A stretch of 64,000 nucleotides of DNA from Arenicola marina (lineage: Eukaryota > Annelida > Polychaeta > Arenicolidae). The stretch lies in contig OZ025260.1 in assembly GCA_964019135.1 (NCBI GenBank), forward strand, positions 29,878,254 through 29,942,253, given 5' to 3'. Both the position numbers and the translations under genes were made by a program. The notes below the pieces were generated by a model, which was not told where the DNA came from, ran no database searches, and saw nothing but the letters and a program-made list of their open reading frames with translations. Positions 47,386-62,250 of the stretch are shown here, one piece after another. Each line of letters begins with the position of its first letter. Within the stretch, counting starts at the first letter, position 1.

Positions 47386-50300
47386 TCAGACACATCCCCA
47401 GACACATCCCCAGACACATCCCCACACACCCTCAGACACATCCCCAGATATATCCTCAGACAAATTCCCAGACACATTCAGAAACACTTTCTCGGACACA
47501 TCGTCAGACACATCCCCAAACACATCCCCAGATAAATCTTCAGACACATCCTCAGACACATCCCCAGACACATCCCCAGACACATCAACAAGATTCATCC
47601 TTAGACACATCCCCAGACACATCCCAGATATGTCCTCAGACACATTCCCAGACACATCTTCAGACACATCCTCAGACACATCCCCAGACACACTCAGAGA
47701 CACATCTCCATACACATCCTCAGACACATCCCCACACACATCCCTATACACATCCCCAGACACATCCTCAGACACATCCTCAGACACATCCCCAGATATA
47801 TCCTCAGACAAATTCCCAGACACATTCAGAAACACATCATCAGTCACATCGTCAGACACATCCCCAAACACATCCCCAGACAAACCCCCAGATAAATCTC
47901 CATACACATCCTCAGACACATCCCCACACACATCCCTAAACACATTCCCACACACATCCTAAGACACATACCCAAACATCTCCAGACACATCCTCAAACA
48001 CATCGCCAGACACATCCCCAAACACATATCCAGACATATCCCCAGACACATCCTCAGACACATCCCCATACACATCTCCAGACACAACCCAAGACACATC
48101 CCTATACACATCCCCAGACAGATCCTCAGACAAATCGTCAGACACATCCCCAGGCACATCCCCAGGCACATCCTCAGACGCATCCTCAGACACATCCTCA
48201 GACACATCCTGAGGTACATCCCCGGACGCAACCCCAGACACATACTCAGACACATCCCAGACACATCCCCAGATACATCCCACACACATCCTCAGACACA
48301 TCCTCAGACACATCCCCATACACATCCCCAGACACATCCCCACACACCCTCAGACACATCCTCAGACACATCCCCAGATATATCCTCAGACAAATTCCCA
48401 GACACATTCAGAAACACTTTCTCGGACACATCGTCAGACACATCCCCAAACACATCCCCAGACATATCCCCAGACACATCCTCAGACACATCCCCATACA
48501 CATCCCCAGACACATCCCAGGACACATCCCCATACACATCCCCAGGCACATCCTCAGACACATCCTCAGACACATCCTCAGACACGTTCTCAGACACATC
48601 CGCAAACACATTCCCACACACATCCTCAGACAAATCGTCAGACACATCCCCAGGCACATCCCCAGGCACATCCTCAGACACATCCTCAGACACATCCCCA
48701 TACACCCTCAGACACATCCTCAGACACATCCCCAGATATATCCTCAGACAAATTCCCAGACATATTCAGAAACACTTTCTCGGACACATCGTCAGACACA
48801 TCCCCAAAAACATCCCCAGACACATCCCCAGATAAATCTTCAGACACATCCTCAGACACATCCCCAGACACATCCCCAGACACATCAACAATATTCATCC
48901 TTAGACACATCCCCAGACACATCCCAGATATGTCTTCAGACACATTCCCAGACACATCTTCAGACACATCCTCAGACACATCCCCAGACACACTAAGAGA
49001 CACATCTCCATACACATCTTCAGACACATCCCCACACACATCCCTATACACATCCCCAGACACATCCTAAGACACATACTTAAACATCCCCAGACACATC
49101 CTTAGACAGATCCTCAGACACATCCTCAGACACATTCCCATACACATCCCCAAACACATCTCCAGACATATCCCCATACACATCCCCAGGGACATCCTCA
49201 GACACATCCTCAGACACACCCTCAGACACATCCTCAGACACATCCCCAAACACACTCCCAGACACATACCCAGACAGATCCTCAGACAAGTCGTCAGACA
49301 CATCCCCACAAACATCCTAAGACACATACCCAAACATCTCCAGACACATCCTCAAACACATCGCCAGACACATCCCCAAACACATCTCCATACACATCCT
49401 CAGACACATCCCCACATACATCTCTAAACACATCCCCACACACATCCTAAGACACATACCCAAACATCTCCAGACACATCCTCAAACACATCGCCAGACA
49501 CATCCCCAAACACATCTCCAGACATATCCCCAGACACATCCTCAGACACATCCCCATACACATCCCCAGGCACATCCCAAGACACATACTTAAACATCCC
49601 CAGACACATCCTTAGACAGATCCTCAGACACATCCTCAGACACATTCCCATACACATCCCCAAACACATCTCCAGACATATCCCCATACACATCCCCAGG
49701 GACATCCTCAGACACATCCTCAGACACACCCTCAGACACATCCTCAGACACATCCCCAAACACATTCCCAGACACATACCCAGACAGATCCTCAGACAAG
49801 TCGTCAGACACATCCCCACAAACATCCTAAGACACATACCCAAACATCTCCAGACACATCCTCAAACACATCGCCAGACACATCCCCAAACACATCTCCA
49901 TACACATCCTCAGACACATCCCCACATACATCTCTAAACACATCCCCACACACATCCTAAGACACATACCCAAACATCTCCAGACACATCCTCAAACACA
50001 TCGCCAGACACATCCCCAAACACATCTCCAGACATATCCCCAGACACATCCTCAGACACATCCCCATACACATCCCCAGGCACATCCCAAGACACATCCC
50101 CATACACATCCCCAGGCACATCCTCAGACACATCCTCAGACACATCCTCAGACACGTCCTCAGACACATCCCCAAACACATTCCCAGACACATCCCCAGA
50201 CAGATCCTCAGACAAATCGTCAGACACATCCCCAGGCACATCCCCAGGCACATCCTCAGACACATCCTCAGACACATCCTCAGACACATCCTGAGATACA

Positions 50301-53240
50301 TCCCAAGACACAACCCCAGACACATCCTCAGACACATCCCAGACACATCCCCAGATACATCCAAGACACATCCTCAGACACATCCTCAGACACATCCCCA
50401 TACACATCCCCAGACACATCCCCACACACCCTCAGACACATCCCCAGATATATCCTCAGACAAATTCACAGACACATTCAGAAACACTTTCTCGGACACA
50501 TCGTCAGACACATCCCCAAACACATCCCCAGATAAATCTTCAGACACATCCTCAGACACATCCCCAGACACATCCCCAGACACATCAACAAGATTCATCC
50601 TTAGACACATCCCCAGACACATCCCAGATATGTCCTCAGACACATTCCCAGACACATCTTCAGACACATCCTCAGACACATCCCCAGACACACTCAGAGA
50701 CACATCTCCATACACATCCTCAGACACATCCCCACACACATCCCTATACACATCCCCAGACACATCCTCAGACACATCCTCAGACACATCCCCAGATATA
50801 TCCTCAGACAAATTCCCAGACACATTCAGAAACACATCATCAGTCACATCGTCAGACACATCCCCAAACACATCCCCAGACAAACCCTCAGATAAATCTC
50901 CATACACATCCCCACACACATCCCTAAACACATCCCCACACACATCCTAAGACACATACCCAAACATCTCCAGACACATCCTCAAACACATCGCCAGACA
51001 CATCCCCAAACACATATCCAGACATATCCCCAGACACATCCTCAGACACATCCCCATACACATCTCCAGACACAACCCAAGACACATCCCTATACACATC
51101 CCCAGACAGATCCTCAGACAAATCGTCAGACACATCCCCAGGCACATCCCCAGGCACATCCTCAGACGCATCCTCAGACACATCCTCAGACACATCCTGA
51201 GGTACATCCCCGGACGCAACCCCAGACACACACTCAGACACATCCCAGACACATCCCCAGATACATCCCACACACATCCTCAGACACATCCTCAGACACA
51301 TCCCCACACACATCCCCAGACACATCCCCACACACCCTCAGACACATCCTCAGACACATCCCCAGATATATCCTCAGACAAATTCCCAGACACATTCAGA
51401 AACACTTTCTCGGACACATCGTCAGACACATCCCCAAACACATCCCCAGACATATCCCCAGACACATCCTCAGACACATCCCCATACACATCCCCAGACA
51501 CATCCCAAGACACATCCCCATACACATCCCCAGGCACATCCTCAGACACATCCTCAGACACATCCTCAGACACGTTCTCAGACACATCCGCAAACACATT
51601 CCCACACACATCCTCAGACAAATCGTCAGACACATCCCCAGGCACATCCCCAGGCACATCCTCAGACACATCCTCAGACACATCCCCATACACCCTCAGA
51701 CACATCCTCAGACACATCCCCAGATATATCCTCAGACAAATTCCCAGACATATTCAGAAACACTTTCTCGGACACATCGTCAGACACATCCCCAAAAACA
51801 TCCCCAGACACATCCCCAGATAAATCTTCAGACACATCCTCAGACACATCCCCAGACACATCCCCAGACACATCAACAATATTCATCCTTAGACACATCC
51901 CCAGACACATTCCAGATATGTCTTCAGACACATTCCCAGACACATCTTCAGACACATCCTCAGACACATCCCCAGACACACTAAGAGACACATCTCCATA
52001 CACATCTTCAGACACATCCCCACACACATCCCTATACACATCCCCAGACACATCCTAAGACACATACTTAAACATCCCCAGACACATCCTTAGACAGATC
52101 CTCAGACACATCCTCAGACACATTCCCATACACATCCCCAAACACATCTCCAGACATATCCCCATACACATCCCCAGGGACATCCTCAGACACATCCTCA
52201 GACACACCCTCAGACACATCCTCAGACACATCCCCAAACACATTCCCAGACACATACCCAGACAGATCCTCAGACAAGTCGTCAGACACATCCCCACAAA
52301 CATCCTAAGACACATACCCAAACATCTCCAGACACATCCTCAAACACATCGCCAGACACATCCCCAAACACATCTCCATACACATCCTCAGACACATCCC
52401 CACATACATCTCTAAACACATCCCCACACACATCCTAAGACACATACCCAAACATCTCCAGACACATCCTCAAACACATCGCCAGACACATCCCCAAACA
52501 CATCTCCAGACATATCCCCAGACACATCCTCAGACACATCCCCATACACATCCCCAGGCACATCCCAAGACATATCCCCATACACATCCCCAGGCACATC
52601 CTCAGACACATCCTCAGACACATCCTCAGACACGTCCTCAGACACATCCCGAAACACATTCCCAGACACATCCCCAGACAGATCCTCAGACAAATCGTCA
52701 GACACATCCCCAGGCACATCCCCAGGCACATCCTCAGACACATCCTCAGACACATCCTCAGACACATCCTGAGATACATCCCAAGACACAACCCCAGACA
52801 CATCCTCAGACACATCCCAGACACATCCCCAGATACATCCCAGACACATCCTCAGACACATCCCCATACACATCCCCAGACACATCCCCACACACCCTCA
52901 GACACATCCCCAGATATATCCTCAGACAAATTCCCAGACACATTCAGAAACACTTTCTCGGACACATCGTCAGACACATCCCCAAACACATCCCCAGATA
53001 AATCTTCAGACACATCCTCAGACACATCCCCAGACACATCCCCAGACACATCAACAAGATTCATCCTTAGACACATCCCCAGACACATCCCAGATATGTC
53101 CTCAGACACATTCCCAGACACATCTTCAGACACATCCTCAGACACATCCCCAGACACACTCAGAGACACATCTCCATACACATCCTCAGACACATCCCCA
53201 CACACATCCCTATACACATCCCCAGACACATCCTAAGACA
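47386..53240. repeat. tandem higher-order duplication of about 2.99-3.00 kb in the 12-bp array
   Basis: Variant patterns at 47386, 47586, 48304, 48729, 48886, 49063 and 49333 recur at 50386, 50586, 51292, 51717, 51875, 52051 and 52321. The shift is 3000 bp at the left edge and 2988-2989 bp further in, so one 12-bp unit was lost. The second copy then diverges after about 52.9 kb. Confidence 0.87.
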
Positions 53241-53381
53241 CATTCCCATACACATCCTTAGACACATTCCCATACACATCCCCAAATACATCTCCAGACA
53301 TATCCCCATACACATCCCCAGGGACATCCTCAGACACATCCTCAGACACATCCCCAGACACATCCTCAGACACATTCCCAA

Positions 53382-56300
53382 TCACATTCCCAGACACATC
53401 CCCAGACAGATCCTCAGACAAGTCGTCAGACACATCCCCAGGCACATCCTCAGACACATCCCACACACATCCTCAGACACATCCTCAGACACACCCTGAG
53501 ACATCCTCAGATACATGCCCATACATATCCCCATACACATCCCCAGACACATCCTCAGACACACCCTGAGACATCCTCAGACACATGCCCATACATATCC
53601 CCCTGCACATCCCCATACACATCCTCAGACACACCCTCAGGCACATCCTCAGACACATCCCCAGACATATCCCCAGATATATCCTCAGACACTTTCCCAC
53701 ATCCCAAAACACATCCTCAGACACATCGCCATACACATCCCCAGACACATCCTCAGGCACATCCCCAGACACATCCTCAGGCACATCCCCAGATACATCA
53801 TCAGACACATCATAGGACACATCCCCAGACACATCCCCAGACACATCCCCAGATATATCCTCAGACAGATTCCCACATGCACCAAATACATCCTCAGACA
53901 CATCGTCAGACACATCCCCAAACACATCCCCAGGCACATCCCCAAACACATCCTCAGACACATCCCCACACACCTCCCCATACACATCCCCAGACACATC
54001 CTCAGACACATCCCCACACACATCCCTATACACATCCCCAAACACATCCTCAGGCACATCCCCACACACCTCCCCATACACATCCCAATACACATCCCCA
54101 GACACATCCTCAGACACATCCCCACACACATCCCTATACACATCCCCAGACACATCCTCAGACACATCCCCATACACACCCCGAGACACATCCCCAGACA
54201 CATCCACAGACACATCCTCAGACACATCCCCAGATATATCCTCAGACAAATTCCCAAACACATTCAGAAACACATCCTCAGTCACATCGTCAGACACATC
54301 CCCAAACACATCCCCAGACACATCCCCAGATAAATTTTCAGACACGTTCTCAGACACATCCCCAGACACATCCCCAGACACATCAACAAGATTCATCCTT
54401 AGACACATCCCCAGACACATCCCAGATATGTCCTCAGACACATCCCCAGACACATCTTCAGACACATCTTCAGACACATCCTCAGACACATCCCCATACA
54501 CACTCAGAGACACATCTCCATACACATCCTCAGACACATCCCCACACGCATCCTAAGACACATACGCAAACATCTCCAGACACATCCTCAAACACATCGC
54601 CAGACACATCCCCAAACACATCTCCATACACATCCTCAGACACATCCCCACACACATCCCCAAACACATCCCCACACACATCCTAAGACACATACCAAAA
54701 CATCTCCAGACACATCCTCAAACACATCGCCAGACACATCCCCAAACACATCTCCAGACATATCCCCAGACACATCCTCAGACACATCCCCATACACATC
54801 CCAAGACACATCCCCATACACATCCCCAGGCACATCCTCAGACACATCCTCAGACACATCCTCAGACACGTCCTCAGACACATCCCCATATACATCCCCA
54901 GACACATCCCCACACACCCTCAGACACATCTTCAGACACATCCCCAGATATATCCTCAGACAAATTCCCAGACACATTCAGAAACACTTTCTCGGACACA
55001 TCGTCCGACACATCTCCAAACACATCCCCAGACACATCCCCAGATAAATCTTCAGACACATCCCCAGACACATCCCCAGACACATCAACAAGATTCATCA
55101 TTAGACACATCCCCAGACACATCCCAGATATGTCCTCAGACACATTCCCAGACACATCTTCAGACACATCCTCAGACACATCCCCAGACACACTCAGAGA
55201 CACATCTCCATACACATCCTCAGACACATCCCCACACACATCCCTATACACATCCCCAGACACATCCTAAGACACATACACAAACATCCCCAGACACATC
55301 CTTAGACAGATCCTCAGACACATCCTCAGACACATTCCCATACACATCCCCAAACACATGTCCAGACATATCCCCATACACATCCCCAGGGACATCCTCA
55401 GACACATCCTCAGACACATCCTCAGACACATCCTCAGACACATCCTCAGACACATCCCCAAACACATTCCCTGACACATCCCCAGACAGATCCTCAGACA
55501 AGTCGTCAGACACATCCCCACACACATCCTAAGACACATACCCAAACATCTCCAGACACATCCTCAAACACATCTCCATACACATCCTCAGACACATCCC
55601 CACACACATCCCTAAACACATCCCCACACACATCCTAAGACACATCCCCACACACATCCTAAGACACATACCCAAACATCTCCAGACACATCCTTAAACA
55701 AATCGCCAGACACATCCCCAAACACGTCTCCAGACATATCCCCAGACACATCCTCAGACACATCAGCATACACATCCCCAGACACATCCCAAGACACATC
55801 CCCATACACATCCCCAGGCACATCCTCAGACACATCCTCAGACACATCCTCAGACACGTCCTCAGACACATCCCCAAACACATTCCCAGACACATCCCCA
55901 GACAGATCCTCAGACAAATCGTCAGACACATCCCCAAGCACATCCTCAGACACATCCTGAGATACATCCCAAGAAACAACCCCAGACACATCCTCAGACA
56001 CAGCCCAGACACATCCCCAGATACATCCCATACACATCCTCAGACACATCCCCACACACATCCCTATACACATCCCCAGACACATCCTAAGACACATTCC
56101 CATACACATCCTTAGACACATTCCCATACACATCCCCAAATACATCTCCAGACATATCCCCATACACATCCCCAGGGACATCCTCAGACACATCCTCAGA
56201 CACATCCCCAGACACATCCTCAGACACATTCCCAATCACATTCCCAGACACATCCCCAGACAGATCCTCAGACAAGTCGTCAGACACATCCCCAGGCACA

Positions 56301-59000
56301 TCCTCAGACACATCCCACACACATCCTCAGACACATCCTCAGACACACCCTGAGACATCCTCAGATACATGCCCATACATATCCCCATACACATCCCCAG
56401 ACACATCCTCAGACACATCCTCAGACACACCCTGAGACATCCTCAGACACATGCCCATACATATCCCCCTGCACATCCCCATACACATCCTCAGACACAC
56501 CCTCAGGCACATCCTCAGACACATCCCCAGACATATCCCCAGATATATCCTCAGACACTTTCCCACATCCCAAAACACATCCTCAGACACATCGCCATAC
56601 ACATCCCCAGACACATCCTCAGGCACATCCTCAGGCACATCCCCAGATACATCATCAGACACATCATAGGACACATCCCCAGACACATCCCCAGACACAT
56701 CCCCAGATATATCCTCAGACAGATTCCCACATGCACCAAATACATTCTCAGACACATCGTCAGACACATCCCCAAACACATCCCCAGGCACATCCCCAAA
56801 CACATCCTCAGACACATCCCCACACACCTCCCCATACACATCCCCAGACACATCCTCAGACACATCCCCACACACATCCCTATACACATCCCCAAACACA
56901 TCCTCAGGCACATCCCCACACACCTCCCCATACACATCCCCATACACATCCCCAGACACATCCTCAGACACATCCCCACACACATCCCTATACACATCCC
57001 CAGACACATCCTCAGACACATCCCCATACACACCCCGAGACACATCCCCAGACACATCCACAGACACATCCTCAGACACATCCCCAGATATATCCTCAGA
57101 CAAATTCCCAAACACATTCAGAAACACATCCTCAGTCACATCGTCAGACACATCCCCAAACACATCCCCAGACACATCCCCAGATAAATTTTCAGACACG
57201 TTCTCAGACACATCCCCAGACACATCCCCAGACACATCAACAAGATTCATCCTTAGACACATCCCCAGACACATCCCAGATATGTCCTCAGACACATCCC
57301 CAGACACATCTTCAGACACATCTTCAGACACATCCTCAGACACATCCCCATACACACTCAGAGACACATCTCCATACACATCCTCAGACACATCCCCACA
57401 CGCATCCTAAGACACATACGCAAACATCTCCAGACACATCCTCAAACACATCGCCAGACACATCCCCAAACACATCTCCATACACATCCTCAGACACATC
57501 CCCACACACATCCCCAAACACATCCCCACACACATCCTAAGACACATACCAAAACATCTCCAGACACATCCTCAAACACATCGCCAGACACATCCCCAAA
57601 CACATCTCCAGACATATCCCCAGACACATCCTCAGACACATCCCCATACACATCCCAAGACACATCCCCATACACATCCCCAGGCACATCCTCAGACACA
57701 TCCTCAGACACATCCTCAGACACGTCCTAAGACACATCCCCATATACATCCCCAGACACATCCCCACACACCCTCAGACACATCTTCAGACACATCCCCA
57801 GATATATCCTCAGACAAATTCCCAGACACATTCAGAAACACTTTCTCGGACACATCGTCCGACACATCTCCAAACACATCCCCAGACACATCCCCAGATA
57901 AATCTTCAGACACATCCCCAGACACATCAACAAGATTCATCCTTAGACACATCCCCAGACACATCCCAGATATGTCCTCAGACACATTCCCAGACACATC
58001 TTCAGACACATCCTCAGACACATCCCCAGACACACTCAGAGACACATCTCCATACACATCCTCAGACACATCCCCACACACATCCCTATACACATCCCCA
58101 GACACATCCTAAGACACATACACAAACATCCCCAGACACATCCTTAGACAGATCCTCAGACACATCCTCAGACACATTCCCATACACATCCCCAAACACA
58201 TGTCCAGACATATCCCCATACACATCCCCAGGGACATCCTCAGACACATCCTCAGACACATCCTCAGACACATCCTCAGACACATCCTCAGACACATCCC
58301 CAAACACATTCCCTGACACATCCCCAGACAGATCCTCAGACAAGTCGTCAGACACATCCCCACACACATCCTAAGACACATACCCAAACATCTCCAGACA
58401 CATCCTCAAACACATCTCCATACACATCCTCAGACACATCCCCACACACATCCCTAAACACATCCCCACACACATCCTAAGACACATCCCCACACACATC
58501 CTAAGACACATACCCAAACATCTCCAGACACATCCTTAAACAAATCGCCAGACACATCCCCAAACACGTCTCCAGACATATCCCCAGACACATCCTCAGA
58601 CACATCAGCATACACATCCCCAGACACATCCCAAGACACATCCCCATACACATCCCCAGGCACATCCTCAGACACATCCTCAGACACATCCTCAGACACG
58701 TCCTCAGACACATCCCCAAACACATTCCCAGACACATCCCCAGACAGATCCTCAGACAAATCGTCAGACACATCCCCAAGCACATCCTCAGACACATCCT
58801 GAGATACATCCCAAGAAACAACCCCAGACACATCCTCAGACACAGCCCAGACACATCCCCAGATACATCCCACATACATCCTCAGACACATCCTCAGACA
58901 CATCCCCATACACATCCCCAGACACATCCCCACACACCCTCAGACACATCCTCAGACACATCCCCAGATATATCCTCAGACAAATTCCCAGACACATTCA
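53382..59000. repeat. tandem higher-order duplication of about 2.85 kb in the 12-bp array
   Basis: Landmarks at 54385 and 55086 recur at 57239 and 57929 (shifts 2854 and 2843 bp). The junction is about 56.24 kb. Each copy also resembles the 42.0-46.7 kb block (shift 9344 bp from 45041 to 54385), which shows copying between distant parts of the array. Confidence 0.85.
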
Positions 59001-59570
59001 GAAACACATCCTCAGTCACATCGTCGGACACATCCCTAAACACATCCACAGACACATCCCCAGATAAATCTTCAGACACATCCTCAGACACATCCCCAGA
59101 CACATCCCCAGACACATCAACAAGATTCATCCTTAGACACATCCCCACACATCCCAGATATGTCCTCAGACACATTCCCAGACACATCCTCAGACACATC
59201 CTCAGACACATCCCTAGACACACTCAGAGACACATCTCCATACACATCCTCAGACACATCCCCACACACATCCCTATACACATCCCCAGACACATCCTAA
59301 GACACATACCCAAACATCCCCAGACACATCCTTAGAGAGATCCTCAGATACATTCTCAGATACATTCCCATACACATCCCCAAACACATCTCCAGACATA
59401 TCCCCATACACATCCCCAGGGACATCCTCAGACACATCCTCAGACACATCCTCAGACACATCCCCAAACACATTCCCAGACACATCCCCAGACAGATCCT
59501 CAGACAAGTCGTCAGACACATCCCCAGGCACATCCTCAGACACATCCCACACACATCCTCAGACACATCC

Positions 59571-62250
59571 TCAGACACATCCCCATACACATCCCCAGAC
59601 ACATCCCCACACACCCTCAGACACATCCTCAGACACATCCCCAGATATATCCTCAGACAAATTCCCAGACACATTCAGAAACACTTTCTCGGACACATCG
59701 TCAGACACATCCCCAAACACATCCCCAGACATATCCCCAGACACATCCTCAGACACATCCCCATACACATCCCCAGACACATCCCAAGACACATCCCCAT
59801 ACACATCCCCAGGCACCTCCTCAGACACATCCTCAGACACATCCTCAGACACGTTCTCAGACACATCCGCAAACACATTCCCACACACATCCTCAGACAA
59901 ATCGTCAGACACATCCCCAGGCACATCCCCAGGCACATCCTCAGACACATCCTCAGACACATCCCCATACACCCTCAGACACATCCTCAGACACATCCCC
60001 AGATATATCCTCAGACAAATTCCCAGACATATTCAGAAACACTTTCTCGGACACATCGTCAGACACATCCCCAAAAACATCCCCAGACACATCCCCAGAT
60101 AAATCTTCAGACACATCGTCAGACACATCCCCAAACACATCCCCAGGCACATCCCCAAACACATCCTCAGACACATCCCCACACACCTCCCCATACACAT
60201 CCCCAGACACATCCTCAGACACATCCCCAGATATATCCTCAGACAAATTCCCAGACACATTCAGAAACACATCATCAGTCACATCGTCAGACACATCCCC
60301 AAACACATCCCCAGACAAACCCCCAGATAAATCTCCATACACATCCTCAGACACATCCCCACACACATCCCTATACACATCCCCACACACATCCTAAGAC
60401 ACATACCCAAACATCTCCAGACACATCCTCAAACACATCGCCAGACACATCCCCAAACACATCTCCATACACATCCTCAGACACATCCCCACACACATCC
60501 CTAAACACATCCCCACACACATCCTAAGACACATACCCAAACATCTCCAGACACATCCTCAAACACAACGCCAGACACATCCCCAAACACATATCCAGAC
60601 ATATCCCCAGACACATCCTCAGACACATCCCCATACACATCTCCAGACACAACCCAAGACACATCCCTATACACATCCCCAGGCACATCCTCAGACGCAT
60701 CCTCAGACACATCCTCAGACACATCCTGAGATACATCCCCGGACGCAACCCCAGACACATCCTCAGACACATCCCAGACACATCCCCAGATACATCCCAC
60801 ACACATCCTCAGACACATCCTCAGACACATCCCCATACACATCCCCAGACACATCCCCACACACCCTCAGACACATCCTCAGACACATCCCCAGATATAT
60901 CCTCAGACAAATTCCCAGACACATTCAGAAACACTTTCTCGGACACATCGTCAGACACATCCCCACACACATCCCTATACACATCCCCACACACATCCTA
61001 AGACACATACCCAAACATCTCCAGACACATCCTCAAACACATCGCCAGACACATCCCCAAACACATCTCCATACACATCCTCAGACACATCCCCACACAC
61101 ATCCCTAAACACATCCCCACACACATCCTAAGACACATACCCAAACATCTCCAGACACATCCTCAAACACAACGCCAGACACATCCCCAAACACATATCC
61201 AGACATATCCCCAGACACATCCTCAGACACATCCCCATACACATCTCCAGACACAACCCAAGACACATCCCTATACACATCCCCAGGCACATCCTCAGAC
61301 GCATCCTCAGACACATCCTCAGACACATCCTGAGATACATCCCCGGACGCAACCCCAGACACATCCTCAGACACATCCCAGACACATCCCCAGATACATC
61401 CCACACACATCCTCAGACACATCCTCAGACACATCCCCATACACATCCCCAGACACATCCCCACACACCCTCAGACACATCCTCAGACACATCCCCAGAT
61501 ATATCCTCAGACAAATTCCCAGACACATTCAGAAACACTTTCTCGGACACATCGTCAGACACATCCCCAAACACATCCCCAGACATATCCCCAGACACAT
61601 CCTCAGACACATCCCCATACACATCCCCAGACACATCCCAAGACACATCCCCATACACATCCCCAGGCACCTCCTCAGACACATCCTCAGACACATCCTC
61701 AGACACGTTCTCAGACACATCCGCAAACACATTCCCACACACATCCTCAGACAAATCGTCAGACACATCCCCAGGCACATCCCCAGGCACATCCTCAGAC
61801 ACATCCTCAGACACATCCCCATACACCCTCAGACACATCCTCAGACACATCCCCAGATATATCCTCAGACAAATTCCCAGACATATTCAGAAACACTTTC
61901 TCGGACACATCGTCAGACACATCCCCAAAAACATCCCCAGACACATCCCCAGATAAATCTTCAGACACATCCTCAGACACATCCCCAGACACATCCCCAG
62001 ACACATCAACAATATTCATCCTTAGACACATCCCCAGCCACATCCCAGATATGTCCTCAGACACATTCCCAGACACATCTTCAGACACATCCTCAGACAC
62101 ATCCCCAGACACACTAAGAGACACATCAACAATATTCATCCTTAGACACATCCCCAGCCACATCCCAGATATGTCCTCAGACACATTCCCAGACACATCT
62201 TCAGACACATCCTTAGACACATCCCCAGCCACATCCCAGATATGTCCCCA
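59571..62250. repeat. nested 1854-bp and 604-bp duplications in the 12-bp array
   Basis: The pattern at 59571-59996 recurs at 61425-61850 (shift 1854 bp). Inside it, 60501-60860 recurs at 61105-61464 (shift 604 bp). A still smaller 120-bp duplication carries the AACAATATTC landmark at 62008 and 62128. Confidence 0.83.
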